Shown: positions 1-9,159, counted from the stretch's first letter. The stretch is DNA of 64,000 nucleotides from VMDJ01 sp038146785 (GCA_038146785.1 JAYQSI010000016.1:434001-498000); one strand, 5' to 3'. The notes: generated from the letters alone by a model not told the origin. Numbers and translations are program-made.

Positions 1-566
1 ACGCCGGCATTATGCGCGATTGGGATTACCGGTAAACCTGACTTCTCAGCCAGCATAGCGCCACCTGCGCTGTACTTCTGGCGCTCACCCGGCGCTGTGC
101 GTGTCCCTTCTGGAAAAACAACAATAAGACGGCCTTGGTCTAGTCGTTTCAGACCATCCTCAACCACCATCTTGAGCGCTTTACGACCCGCACTACGATC
201 GATAGGAATGGAACGGGTGAAATGTAATGCCCAACCAAAAATTGGGATTTGCATTAACTCTTTCTTCAAAATCCAAGATTGATGAATCGGAAATAGGCCT
301 CGCAGTGAAATCGTTTCCCAGGTTGATTGATGCTTGGACATGATGATGCCCGCGCCTTCTTGTGGAATGTTTTCCCAACCTTCGATGTTCACATCAAGAT
401 TACACAGCCAGCGCATAGCCACAAGATTGACGCGGCCCCAAGCGGTGGCAAGCCAATCTGAATAACTCTGCGGTAACAACCAACCTAATAAAGCGATCAA
501 GCCACCATGGATGATCACGGAGATCACCATGAAGAGAAAGTAAATGACCGATCGAATAAAGATCAT
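1..566 (-). CDS. plsC: 1-acyl-sn-glycerol-3-phosphate acyltransferase, C-terminus cut by window edge
   Basis: Lysophosphatidic acid acyltransferase of the inner membrane, second acylation step of phospholipid synthesis. Reading from the ATG at 564-566, about 188 codons are present before the window ends. The N-terminus is a hydrophobic segment (residues about 5-33). It is followed by the acyltransferase block KHQSTWE, the H-x4-E variant of the usual H-x4-D motif, and then by the PEGTR substrate-binding motif. The start lies 2 bases beyond the glyS stop, so it is probably cotranscribed with glyQS. The substrate lysophosphatidate is inferred from the family; related lysophospholipid acyltransferases share the motifs. 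Confidence 0.9.
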   Translation of the reverse strand, partial: MIFIRSVIYFLFMVISVIIHGGLIALLGWLLPQSYSDWLATAWGRVNLVAMRWLCNLDVNIEGWENIPQEGAGIIMSKHQSTWETISLRGLFPIHQSWILKKELMQIPIFGWALHFTRSIPIDRSAGRKALKMVVEDGLKRLDQGRLIVVFPEGTRTAPGERQKYSAGGAMLAEKSGLPVIPIAHNAG

Positions 567-568
567 GC

Positions 569-2651
569 TTACTGCTGCGGTTGTAATAAACCGATATCAG
601 CAACTTGTAAGAAAGCCGATTGCAACTGACCGAGCATCGCTAAACGATTAGCTTTAACTGCAGCATCATCCGCCATAACCATCACATCATCGAAGTAAGC
701 ATCAACCGGTGATCGCAAAGTCGACAATGCTTTGAGCGCATCCGAATAAGCTGACGATGCCATGGCTTGTGTTGCCGACGAGGTCGCATCTTGCATGGCT
801 TGATGAAGAGCTGATTCAGCATCTACATCAAATAGCTTGGTATCGATTGAAGATGAAAGTTCGCCTTCAACTTTTTTGAGCAAGTTACTAATGCGCTTAT
901 TTGCTGCAGCCAATGCTTCAGCTTCTGGTAAACCACGGAATTCAGTTACCGCGTTAATGCGTTGATCAAAGTCATTTAAGGTTGCAGGTTTAACCGCTAA
1001 TACCGCTTCAAAAGTATCAACACTGACACCAAGGTCAGCATACAAACCTTTTAGACGATCAAACATAAAGCCTTCAACATCATCAATGGCTGACGCTTCG
1101 GTAATGTTTCCAGCTAAGTTGTTAGAGGCCTGTGTGAGCAAGTCACGAATGTTTAATGGCAGTTGATGCTCTCGAATAATACGAAGCGCACCTAAAGCGG
1201 CACGACGTAAAGCAAAAGGATCTTTGTCGCCGGTTGGTTTCATGCCAATGCCGAAGATACCGACAAGGGTATCGATACGTTCAGCTAGGGCAATCGCAAT
1301 ACCTGTTTTAGTTTGCGGTAGCTGATCACCAGAGAAGCGCGGCATATAGAATTCATCCATTGCCTGAGCAATCTCAGCATCCTCACCATCACGCTGGGCT
1401 TGATAACGACCCATGATGCCTTGCATATCACCAAATTCGTAAACCATCTCCGTCATCAAGTCACAGCGACTTAACTGGCCGGCACGTTTTGCTTTCGCGG
1501 CATCACCATCAATAGACTTAGCAATATATTCAGCTAAAGCAGCGACACGCTCTGACTTGTCATACATGCTGCCAAGCTGCTTTTGGAAGACTACGGTTTT
1601 TAAGCGTTCGATATGGTCTTCAAGTTTCTTCTTGCCATCTTGTTGCCAGAAGAACATCGCATCTGCCAAACGAGGACGAACAACACGCTCGTTACCCGCT
1701 TTGATCATGGCAGGGTCTTTACTTTCAATGTTGGCAAGTGTGATGAAGTGGTTCATCAATTCGTGCTTTGCATTGAAAACAGGAAAATACTTTTGGTTGC
1801 TCTTCATGGTTGAAACAAGCGCCTTCATGAGGAACCTCTAAGAAGCGTTCTTCAAATTCGCCAGCAACTGGAATAGGCCACTCATTCAATGCGGTGACTT
1901 CTTCTAGAAGATCGTCATCCATCTCAGCGATACCATTAAGTGAAGCAGCGGTTTCTTCAACTTGCGTTTTAACCTTTGCTTTACGTTGATCAAAGTCTGC
2001 AATGACATAACCAGGATTTAACAATTGGTCAGCATAGGTGTCAGGCGATTTAATCTCGATCGCATCGGGATGGTGGAAGCGATGGCCATAACTTGTACGA
2101 CCAGAGGTTGCATCGAGGATGCTGCAGTTAACTACATCGTTACCTAATAAGAAGACTAACCAATGCACAGGTCGAACAAACTGTGCTTCTGATGAGCCCC
2201 AGCGCATACGCTTAGGTATAGGTAATTTATTCAGTGCGTTTTCAGCAATAGCAGGCAGTAGATCGCTCGCCGCTTGGCCTGCCTCGTGCATTTGATACGC
2301 TAGCCATTCGCCTTTAGGTGTATCGATGCGCTGTAATTGGTCAACGGTTGTGCCGCATGATTGAGCAAAGCCTTCAGCGGCTTTAGTCGGATTGCCATCA
2401 GCATCAAATGCAGCTTTAACCGCAGGACCACGACGCTCAACATCACGATCGGCTTGTTGGACTTCAACATCCTTAATGAATAAGGCGAGACGACGCGGTG
2501 CTGCGTAAGACTTAACCTCACCATGCGCCAAGTTTGCTGCAGCAAGGCCAGCAACAAATTCGTTCGTCAGCGCATTAGATAGCTTTCGTAATGCAACCGG
2601 TGGTAACTCTTCAGTACCGAGTTCAAACAACAAATCGGCAGTGTTAGCCAT
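569..2651 (-). pseudogene. glyS: Glycyl-tRNA synthetase beta subunit, frameshifted as sequenced
   Basis: Beta subunit of the alpha2-beta2 glycyl-tRNA synthetase, needed for tRNA-Gly recognition. The frame from 2651 reads MANTADLLFELGTEELPP and stays homologous through FEERFLEVPHE. It then runs out of frame, while homology resumes one frame over as ALVSTMKSNQKYFPVF and continues to the stop at 569. One extra base in the CC pair at 1822-1823 accounts for this. Removing it gives 693 residues, close to the 689 of E. coli GlyS. The gene overlaps glyQ by 8 bases. A single base in an essential gene suggests a sequence error rather than decay. Confidence 0.9.
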
Positions 2652-3570
2652 TGCTCACCTCTCCTTGAGGGGTCTCTAACATCGGGAAGCCTAAACGCTC
2701 ACGTGCCTCGTAATAAGATTGAGCAACTGCACGGGCCAAAGCACGTACACGCAAGATATAGCGCTGACGTTCAGTCACTGAAATAGCATGGCGCGCATCA
2801 AGTAAGTTAAAGGCATGTGAGGCTTTTAGCACTTGCTCATAGGCTGGCAAGGGTAAGCCCGCTTCAATCAGCTTGTTTGATTCTTTCTCACATTGATCAA
2901 ACAGTGCAAAGTGGAAGTCCACATCGGCATGCTCAAAGTTATAGGCGGATTGCTCAACCTCGTTTTGTAAGAAGACATCACCATAGGTCACAGGACCTTG
3001 AGGGCCGTTGGTCCAAACCAAGTCGTAAACCGATTCCACACCCTGTAGGTACATGGCAATACGTTCGATGCCATAAGTGATCTCGCCAGTCACTGGGCGA
3101 CAATCTAAACCACCGACTTGTTGGAAGTAGGTGAACTGTGTCACTTCCATACCATTAAGCCAGACTTCCCAGCCAAGACCCCAAGCGCCAAGCGTTGGTG
3201 ACTCCCAGTTATCTTCAACAAAGCGGATGTCATGCGTCAGTGTGTCGATACCCATCATTTCCAATGAGCCAAGGTAAAGCTCTTGGATATTTTTAGGTGA
3301 TGGCTTCATCGCCACCTGGAATTGATAGTAGTGCTGTAAGCGATTCGGATTTTCGCCATAACGACCATCGGTAGGTCGACGAGACGGCTGCACATAAGCA
3401 GCGTTCCATGGCTCAGGTCCAATGGAGCGTAAAAAGGTCGCGGTATGGAAGGTGCCCGCGCCCATTTCCATGTCGTATGGCTGCATGATGACGCAACCTT
3501 GCTCAGCCCAATACTGCTGAAGGGCAAAAATTAGGCCCTGAAACGTCGAAACGTCCGCTGCTTGTTTCAT
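2644..3570 (-). CDS. glyQ: Glycyl-tRNA synthetase alpha subunit
   Basis: Catalytic subunit that forms glycyl-adenylate in the bacterial alpha2-beta2 GlyRS. The sequence is strongly conserved from TFQGLIFALQQYWAEQGC through QPYDMEMGAGTFHTATFLR to the C-terminus. The frame is open to 3594, but the start at 3570 (MKQAADVSTFQGL) gives 308 residues, matches the family length (E. coli 303) and puts the first conserved block at the usual distance. Neither start has a strong ribosome-binding site. Its end overlaps the start of glyS by 8 bases, which fits translational coupling of the two subunits. Confidence 0.96.
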   Translation of the reverse strand: MKQAADVSTFQGLIFALQQYWAEQGCVIMQPYDMEMGAGTFHTATFLRSIGPEPWNAAYVQPSRRPTDGRYGENPNRLQHYYQFQVAMKPSPKNIQELYLGSLEMMGIDTLTHDIRFVEDNWESPTLGAWGLGWEVWLNGMEVTQFTYFQQVGGLDCRPVTGEITYGIERIAMYLQGVESVYDLVWTNGPQGPVTYGDVFLQNEVEQSAYNFEHADVDFHFALFDQCEKESNKLIEAGLPLPAYEQVLKASHAFNLLDARHAISVTERQRYILRVRALARAVAQSYYEARERLGFPMLETPQGEVSNG

Positions 3571-3611
3571 GATAGTTGGCTCTAAAGCGATCAAAATCGT
3601 TAAAACGCATC

Positions 3612-3617
3612 ATTATA
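3612..3617 (-). promoter_or_regulatory. Candidate -10 element for glyQ
   Basis: Read on the minus strand this is a perfect TATAAT. Transcription would begin near 3605 and leave a leader of about 35 bases before the glyQ start. I see no good TTGACA-like box at 16-18 bases spacing, so the call rests on the -10 alone and its position in the divergent gap. Confidence 0.35.
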
Positions 3618-3717
3618 TACGCTCTAGAAAATATCTCGCCTTACATTCGAACGTCTAAGTCACTAAAATTCGCGCATAAGATTCTGTGGCAACGATGTCA
3701 CCGCGATAGGCATAAGC

Positions 3718-4758
3718 ATGACACAACGCAAAGCACTGGCATTGATCTCTGGAGGGCTTGATTCGCTACTGGCGACTCGAGTGATTCAGGAGCAAGGCAT
3801 CCATGTTGAAGGGGTAAATTTTTTTACCGGCTTCTGCGTGGAGGGTCATACCCATGCGATTCGTCAAAAAGATAAAGATAAGCCGAAGCGAAATAATGCC
3901 CTTTGGTCGGCTGAGCGACTGGGCATCAAGCTACATATCGTGGATATTGTTGAAGAATATAAAGATGTGGTTTTTAACCCGAAACATGGCTATGGATCGA
4001 ACCTAAACCCTTGTTTAGACTGCAAAATATTCATGGTTAAGAAGGCGCATGAATGGATCGAGAAGAACGATTTTGACTTCGTTATCACCGGTGAAGTGAT
4101 CGGTCAGCGACCTAAATCTCAGCGCAAAGCGACCATGCCGGTGATCCAAGAAGAATCGGGCATTCATGACCGTCTGCTGCGCCCGCTGTGCGCAAAAAAC
4201 TTACCTGAAACGTTGCCAGAACGAGAAGGTTGGGTAAATCGATCACAGCTCTATGATTTTCACGGCCGTAGTCGTAAGCCGCAGATGGCATTAGCGCAAA
4301 AGTTTGGTTTCGAAGACTATGCGCAACCTGCTGGCGGCTGTTGTTTCCTCACCGATGAGCAGTATTCGGTCAAGTTGTCAGATATGTGGCAGTCGCGTGG
4401 CGAAAAGCGTTATGAGCTCGACGACATCATGCTGCTGAAAGTCGGTCGTCATGTGCGCCCAAAGGCAAACTTCAAATTGATTATTGCGCGCGAAGCCGGC
4501 GAGACAAAATTTATGCGCGGTTATCGCAAACAATACCCTTCCTTGGTGATCACCAGTCACGGTGGCCCATGGACCTTAATTGATGGTGAGCTGAGTGAAG
4601 ATGATCTGATGCTCTCAGCGCAGATTGCCGCACGTTACAGTCAGGGCAGAGATGCAGAGCAGGTCGACTTTGATTACATCAATACCAATGGTGATGTTCG
4701 TCAGTTGTCAGTGAAGCCGATGCATCCTGATGATATTGATAAAGCGTGGGTGTTATAA
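3718..4758 (+). CDS. PP-loop ATP pyrophosphatase, MnmA/ThiI-like thiouridylase of unknown target
   Basis: Member of the PP-loop superfamily that adenylates tRNA or similar substrates before sulfur transfer. The PP-loop SGGLDS is at residues 11-16. A cysteine pair NPCLDC (C99, C102) and a later GGCCF (C208, C209) sit where MnmA carries its two catalytic cysteines, while the rest of the protein differs from MnmA. The last 130 residues form a separate domain. Database names such as tRNA 2-thiouridylase are common for this family, but the substrate is not shown here. A TusA-like carrier follows after 3 bases, which supports a sulfur-transfer role. Confidence 0.82.
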   Translation: MTQRKALALISGGLDSLLATRVIQEQGIHVEGVNFFTGFCVEGHTHAIRQKDKDKPKRNNALWSAERLGIKLHIVDIVEEYKDVVFNPKHGYGSNLNPCLDCKIFMVKKAHEWIEKNDFDFVITGEVIGQRPKSQRKATMPVIQEESGIHDRLLRPLCAKNLPETLPEREGWVNRSQLYDFHGRSRKPQMALAQKFGFEDYAQPAGGCCFLTDEQYSVKLSDMWQSRGEKRYELDDIMLLKVGRHVRPKANFKLIIAREAGETKFMRGYRKQYPSLVITSHGGPWTLIDGELSEDDLMLSAQIAARYSQGRDAEQVDFDYINTNGDVRQLSVKPMHPDDIDKAWVL

Positions 4759-4761
4759 AAG

Positions 4762-4998
4762 ATGAGTGAAAAAAGCACCTTAGATTGTCAGCGTTTGTTA
4801 TGTCCGATGCCGGTCATACGCGTGCAAGATCATGTTGCGACGTTAAAGCCGGGCGATGTGGTTGAGGCTATTTGTACTGACCCCGGTGTTGTGAATGACA
4901 TACCCGCATGGTGTCGTATTAACGGACATGAAGTGGTTGAGATTCGTGAAGACGAAGATGATTTTATTGTCGTTGTGCGAGTTGGTGAATCTGCATGA
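4762..4998 (+). CDS. TusA-family sulfur carrier protein
   Basis: Small protein of 78 residues with the family signature CPMPVI. Its cysteine carries persulfide sulfur between cysteine desulfurase or rhodanese and acceptors such as thiouridylases. The fold regions match TusA: LDCQRLLCPMPVI helix, GDVVEAICTDPG, then the C-terminal strand. It lies between the PP-loop enzyme (3 bases upstream) and the metal exporter (overlap ATGA at 4995). The partner is therefore most likely the PP-loop enzyme rather than TusBCD, which are absent here. I leave the symbol empty because TusA paralogues (TusA, YedF, YeeD types) cannot be separated by eye. Confidence 0.9.
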   Translation: MSEKSTLDCQRLLCPMPVIRVQDHVATLKPGDVVEAICTDPGVVNDIPAWCRINGHEVVEIREDEDDFIVVVRVGESA

Positions 4999-6125
4999 GT
5001 GAGCATTTAACAGCGCGTAAAAAAGCCACTCAACGCGTCTCTTTAGTCAGCGCGATCGTTAACATTATTTTGTCAATCGTGAAGCTCGTCGTAGGCTTCA
5101 TATCGAATTCTGCCGCATTAATAGCTGACGGATTGCATTCGGTCTCTGATTTGTTATCCGATGCACTTGTGTATTTCGTTGCACAACATGCACATGAAGA
5201 GCCAGACGAACAACACCCTTATGGACACGGTCGTTTTGAAACAGCAGCGACGTTAGCACTCGGTATTTTATTGGTGCTTGTGGCGTTGGGTATTGCATGG
5301 GATGCGATGATTCATTTACTCGATGATCATGTTGAAGCACCTGGACAGATTGCCTTATGGGCTGCCGCGTTTTCGATTGTGGCGAATGAAGGTTTGTATT
5401 GGTACACCTTGGTTGTTGCCAAACAATACGATTCAGAATTATTAAAAGCTAACGCATGGCATCACCGCACAGATGCCATCTCATCGGTTGTTGTGTTGAT
5501 CGGTGTTGGCGGCATGATGTTAGGCATTCCTTACCTTGATGCGATCGCTGCAATTTTAGTTGCGCTGATGATCTTAAAGATTGGTTGGTCTTTAGGTTGG
5601 GATGCGCTGCAAGAATTGGTCGACTCATCGCTTGATGCTGAATTGGTTGAGAAGGCTTACAGCATCATTAATAAGATCGACGGTGTTCGTTCAGTTCATA
5701 TGTTGCGTACGCGTCGACATGGCCCCACCGCGGCAGCTGATGTGCATGTGCAAGTCAGCCCTCGTTTAACGGTATCGGAAGGCCACATGATTAGTCAGGT
5801 GGTGGAAGATCAGTTAAAGCGCGCGATTAAAGAGATCGAAGATGTGACGGTGCATATCGATCCAGAGGATGATGAAGAGGCGCCGCCAAGCCGAAACCTA
5901 CCGTTGCGTGAAAAGGTCTTGGCCTATCTCGACCAACAATGGGCGGGCATGCTCGATGGGCATCACATCAATTTGCACTATCTGGCAGGCCGAATCGATA
6001 TCGAGGTGATTTTGCCGATTGCCAACTTCAGCTCCTTGGAGCAGACCGAGGCCTTGAAGCAGCAATTACAGCAGGCGGTTTCGAACAATCCAGATTACCG
6101 CAGCGTCGCGCTTTTATATCGATAA
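4995..6125 (+). CDS. Cation diffusion facilitator (FieF/YiiP-like) metal exporter
   Basis: Inner-membrane proton-coupled exporter of divalent metals such as zinc or iron. Six transmembrane segments fill about residues 15-215. The TM2 motif ADGLHSVSDL and the TM5 motif HHRTD supply the metal site, and HPYGHGRFE is typical of the TM2-TM3 loop. The cytoplasmic C-terminal domain (from about residue 215) is longer than in FieF, giving 376 residues against about 300. Metal specificity cannot be read from the sequence. The start overlaps the tusA stop by 4 bases. The next bases after its stop form an NtrC-type palindrome belonging to glnA. Confidence 0.93.
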   Translation: MSEHLTARKKATQRVSLVSAIVNIILSIVKLVVGFISNSAALIADGLHSVSDLLSDALVYFVAQHAHEEPDEQHPYGHGRFETAATLALGILLVLVALGIAWDAMIHLLDDHVEAPGQIALWAAAFSIVANEGLYWYTLVVAKQYDSELLKANAWHHRTDAISSVVVLIGVGGMMLGIPYLDAIAAILVALMILKIGWSLGWDALQELVDSSLDAELVEKAYSIINKIDGVRSVHMLRTRRHGPTAAADVHVQVSPRLTVSEGHMISQVVEDQLKRAIKEIEDVTVHIDPEDDEEAPPSRNLPLREKVLAYLDQQWAGMLDGHHINLHYLAGRIDIEVILPIANFSSLEQTEALKQQLQQAVSNNPDYRSVALLYR

Positions 6126-6140
6126 GCACCAAATTGGTGC
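6126..6140. promoter_or_regulatory. NtrC-binding palindrome upstream of glnA
   Basis: Perfect 15-base palindrome GCACCAAATTGGTGC. It matches the enterobacterial NtrC site (TGCACC-N5-GGTGCA type). It begins immediately after the upstream stop codon, about 235 bases before the predicted sigma-54 start of glnA, an enhancer-like distance. The identical 15-mer recurs before ntrB at 7922-7936. Confidence 0.85.
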
Positions 6141-6341
6141 AGATAGAGGGCTGGCCGCACTAGATTCGTGCATACGAGTCTGCGGAATAATTTAGCGGCG
6201 ATTTTCCTGTTGCTTCCACAAAGTGCAGAAATTCAAAAATGATGCAAAAAACCGCTGAAAACCGTTAATAAACAGCACATTTTGCGCTAGTCTATGCGCT
6301 CTTTTCTGACCGCGATACAAAAGCGCGGCTTAAAAATTAGG

Positions 6342-6358
6342 TTGGCACAAAATCTGCC
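6342..6358 (+). promoter_or_regulatory. Sigma-54 promoter of glnA
   Basis: TTGGCACAAAATCTGCC carries the invariant GG (6344-6345) and GC (6356-6357) separated by exactly 10 bases. The -24 half TTGGCAC matches the consensus well. Transcription would start near 6369, leaving a leader of about 79 bases before the glnA ATG. The 322-base gap 6126-6447 also holds the NtrC palindrome; I see no gene in it. Confidence 0.82.
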
Positions 6359-6447
6359 TACTTAAATGAACATTTCGTCATGGCCTTTTCGATCGTCATG
6401 CACGACATCACTAACCATTATTTATAACCATTTACTGGAGAATCGAA

Positions 6448-7857
6448 ATGGCGGCACAAGACGTCCTTAATATGATGAAGGACAACGAAGTTAAGTGGGT
6501 TGACTTCCGTTTCACTGACACCCGCGGTAAAGAACAGCACGTAACTGTTCCTGCGCACGAAATTAACGAAGATTTGTTTGCTGAAGGCAAGATGTTTGAC
6601 GGTTCGTCAATCGCTGGCTGGAAAGGCATTAACGAGTCAGACATGATCTTGATGCCAGATGCTGACACTGCCGTTATGGATCTCTTCACTGATGAATCAA
6701 CCATGAACTTGCGTTGTGACATCCTTGAGCCAGCAACTATGGAAGGTTACAACCGTGACCCACGTTCTGTTGCTAAGCGCGGCGAAGAGTACTTGAAGTC
6801 AACCGGTATCGCTGACACAGCATTCTTTGGTCCAGAGCCTGAATTCTTCATCTTTGACGACGTACGTTGGAGTGCGGACATGTCAGGTTGTATGGTTAAG
6901 ATCGATTCTGAAGAAGCGGCTTGGAACACTGACCGTGTATATGCAGACGGCAACACAGGTCACCGTCCTGGCGTTAAAGGTGGTTACTTCCCAGTACCTC
7001 CAGTTGATTCATCACACGACTTGCGTGCAGCAATGTGTGGCGCAATGGAAGAGATGGGCGTACCAGTAGAAGTACATCACCACGAAGTAGCAACGGCTAA
7101 CCAGTGTGAGATCGGTACTCGTTTCTCAACTTTGGTTCAGCGTGCTGACTGGGTTCAAATCCAGAAGTACTGTACTTGGAATGTAGCTCACGCTTACGGC
7201 AAGACAGTTACCTTTATGCCTAAGCCAATCGTTGGTGACAACGGTTCAGGTATGCACGTTCACCAGTCATTAGCAAAAGATGGCAAGAACTTGTTCTCAG
7301 GTGACTTGTACGGTGGTTTGTCTGAAACTGCGTTGTTCTACATCGGCGGTATCATCAAGCACGCACGCGCATTGAATGCATTCACTAACTCTTCAACCAA
7401 CTCTTACAAGCGTTTGGTTCCAGGTTTCGAAGCACCTGTTATGTTGGCTTACTCAGCACGTAACCGTTCTGCATCGATTCGTATTCCTTTCGTATCGAAC
7501 CCTAAAGGTCGTCGTATCGAAGTACGTTTCCCTGACCCAACAGCTAACCCATACTTGGCATTCACCGCGATGATGATGGCAGGCTTGGACGGTATCCAAA
7601 ACAAGATCCACCCTGGTGATGCAGCGGATAAAGACTTGTACGACTTGGAGCCAGAAGAAGCAGCAGCAATCCCAACGGTTTGCCACAGCTTGGACCAAGC
7701 GTTGGAAGCATTGGATCAAGACCGTGAGTTCTTGAAGAAAGGCGACGTATTCTCTGATGACCTGATTGATGCATTCATTGCATTGAAGATGGACGAAGTC
7801 ACACGTTTCCGTATGACAACTCACCCAGTCGAATTCGATATGTACTACAGCTTGTAA
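6448..7857 (+). CDS. glnA: Glutamine synthetase, type I (adenylylation-regulated)
   Basis: Condenses glutamate and ammonia to glutamine using ATP, as a cytoplasmic dodecamer. The 469 residues equal the usual length of proteobacterial GSI. The N-terminal beta-grasp begins MAAQDVLNMMKDNEVKWVDF. Metal and substrate motifs include EPEFFIFDD, GSGMHVHQS and NRSASIRIP. The adenylylation tyrosine is Y398 in DKDLYDLEPEE, so control by GlnE is expected. A GGAG ribosome site lies at 6437-6440. Codon choice is strongly biased to C-ending and other preferred codons, a mark of high expression. A terminator follows, so ntrBC has its own promoter. Confidence 0.98.
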   Translation: MAAQDVLNMMKDNEVKWVDFRFTDTRGKEQHVTVPAHEINEDLFAEGKMFDGSSIAGWKGINESDMILMPDADTAVMDLFTDESTMNLRCDILEPATMEGYNRDPRSVAKRGEEYLKSTGIADTAFFGPEPEFFIFDDVRWSADMSGCMVKIDSEEAAWNTDRVYADGNTGHRPGVKGGYFPVPPVDSSHDLRAAMCGAMEEMGVPVEVHHHEVATANQCEIGTRFSTLVQRADWVQIQKYCTWNVAHAYGKTVTFMPKPIVGDNGSGMHVHQSLAKDGKNLFSGDLYGGLSETALFYIGGIIKHARALNAFTNSSTNSYKRLVPGFEAPVMLAYSARNRSASIRIPFVSNPKGRRIEVRFPDPTANPYLAFTAMMMAGLDGIQNKIHPGDAADKDLYDLEPEEAAAIPTVCHSLDQALEALDQDREFLKKGDVFSDDLIDAFIALKMDEVTRFRMTTHPVEFDMYYSL

Positions 7858-7884
7858 TACCTGATCGAATCTTCGATATGAAAG

Positions 7885-7911
7885 CCCGCGGTTTCGACCG
7901 CGGGTTTTTTT
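7885..7911 (+). terminator. Rho-independent terminator of glnA
   Basis: Perfect 8-base stem CCCGCGGT / ACCGCGGG with a TTCG tetraloop, followed by seven T residues. It starts 27 bases after the glnA stop and separates glnA from ntrBC. Confidence 0.93.
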
Positions 7912-7921
7912 ATGCCTATTT

Positions 7922-7936
7922 GCACCAAATTGGTGC
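7922..7936. promoter_or_regulatory. NtrC-binding palindrome upstream of ntrB
   Basis: Second exact copy of GCACCAAATTGGTGC, here preceded by T to give TGCACC. It lies about 125 bases before the predicted sigma-54 start of ntrB. This position suggests NtrC autoregulation of ntrBC. Confidence 0.85.
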
Positions 7937-8028
7937 GCCACATGCTAGTCTAGTCAAGGTACGCATCATTAAATCGGGCGCTAGCCCCTGAAAAACAAAG
8001 AGAAAGCCGGATGTTGGCGTGAGCCAAG

Positions 8029-8045
8029 TTGGCGCACTTATTGCT
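8029..8045 (+). promoter_or_regulatory. Sigma-54 promoter of ntrBC
   Basis: TTGGCGCACTTATTGCT has GG (8031-8032) and GC (8043-8044) 10 bases apart and the favoured TTGC at -12. The predicted start point is about 8055-8056, within a base or two of the ntrB ATG at 8057. The transcript would therefore be almost leaderless. Confidence 0.7.
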
Positions 8046-8056
8046 GAAGTAACACT

Positions 8057-9159
8057 ATGGTTCTGTCGGATACCCAACACAACTCGCTTTTTGATCATTT
8101 GGCCGCTGCGATTGCGGTCTTTGATGCGCGCGGTCGAGTGCGGTATTTGAATCAGCCAGCCGAAGCATTATTTGCGGTGAGCTCGAGTTACATCTTGGGT
8201 CAGCAGCTACCCTATTGGATTACCTTTGATCATCGCACCTTGGTGCAGTTATTGAACGAGCTAGCTGAGGGCGAAATCATCAGTCGTCGCGGTGTCGCAC
8301 TCAATGCGGCAGACCAAAGTGCAAAGACGATCGATTATGTCTTCTCAACCTTTCATGATGATGACGAAGAGGGCTTGTTGGCCGTCATGGAGATGCAGCA
8401 GGTTGACCGCCAGTTGCGCATCACACGAGAAAATCAACTCAACTCACAATTACTGACCACGCGCAATTTTGTTCGTGGCTTAGCACACGAAATAAAGAAC
8501 CCATTAGGTGGTTTGCGTGGCGCTGCTCAATTGCTTGCGGCAGAACTTACCGATCCTGAGTTGAGTGAATACACCGATGTGATTATTCAAGAAGCGGATC
8601 GACTCCAAGCCTTGGTTGATCGTGTGCTTGGACCGAATAAGCGACCTAACTTTACTGAAGTCAGCATTCACCAAGTACTTGAGCGTGTGCGCTCGGTAAT
8701 ACTCGCGGATTCAAAAAACCGTGAGCTAAAAATTATTCGAGACTACGACCCGAGCATTCCCGAGATAGAAGGCGATTGGATCAGCTGATTCAGTCGGTGA
8801 TGAATATCGTAGGTAATGCAGCAAAAGCATTAAAAGGTGATGGCGAGATCATTTTGAAAAGTCGCGTCGTGCGTAACTTTACGATCGGTGGCGTGCTTCA
8901 TCGACTGGTTGCGCAAATCGACATCATTGATAACGGCCCAGGCATACCTCCTGATTTAAGTGACAGCTTGTTTTTACCGATGGTTACCTCCGGTGAAGGC
9001 ATGGGCTTAGGCCTATCCATTGCGCAAAGCTTAGTTAATCAACATAAAGGTTTGATCGAGTTCCAAAGTGAACCCGGTAAAACAGTGTTTTCGATTTTGT
9101 TGCCACTTGATGTGTCATTGGCAGCAGAGCAACAGGAAGAACAACGTGTCGGAACATGA
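8057..9159 (+). pseudogene. ntrB: Nitrogen regulation histidine kinase NtrB, frameshifted as sequenced
   Basis: Sensor kinase that phosphorylates NtrC under nitrogen limitation and dephosphorylates it with PII. The first frame holds an N-terminal PAS-like domain and the H-box GLAHEIKNPLGGL with H144, and ends early at DPSIPEIEGDWIS. The N-box (NIVGNAAKAL), DNGPGIP and GEGMGLGLS of the ATPase domain continue in the next frame. A single T missing from the pair at 8776-8777 explains it: restoring it gives GDLDQLIQ and a 367-residue protein (E. coli 349). The gene overlaps ntrC by 14 bases. The protein is probably intact in the organism. Confidence 0.9.

Noticed and set aside
1815..1832. Programmed ribosomal frameshift in glyS
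   Set aside because: No slippery heptamer or downstream structure is visible, and the same kind of break occurs in three unrelated genes.
7453..7941. Long open frame of 162 codons antisense to glnA
   Set aside because: It arises from the strong codon bias of glnA and has no start signal or recognisable protein.
8235..8246. GCACCTTGGTGC palindrome resembling an NtrC site
   Set aside because: It lies inside the ntrB coding region and the half-sites are too close (2 central bases less than in the two intergenic copies).
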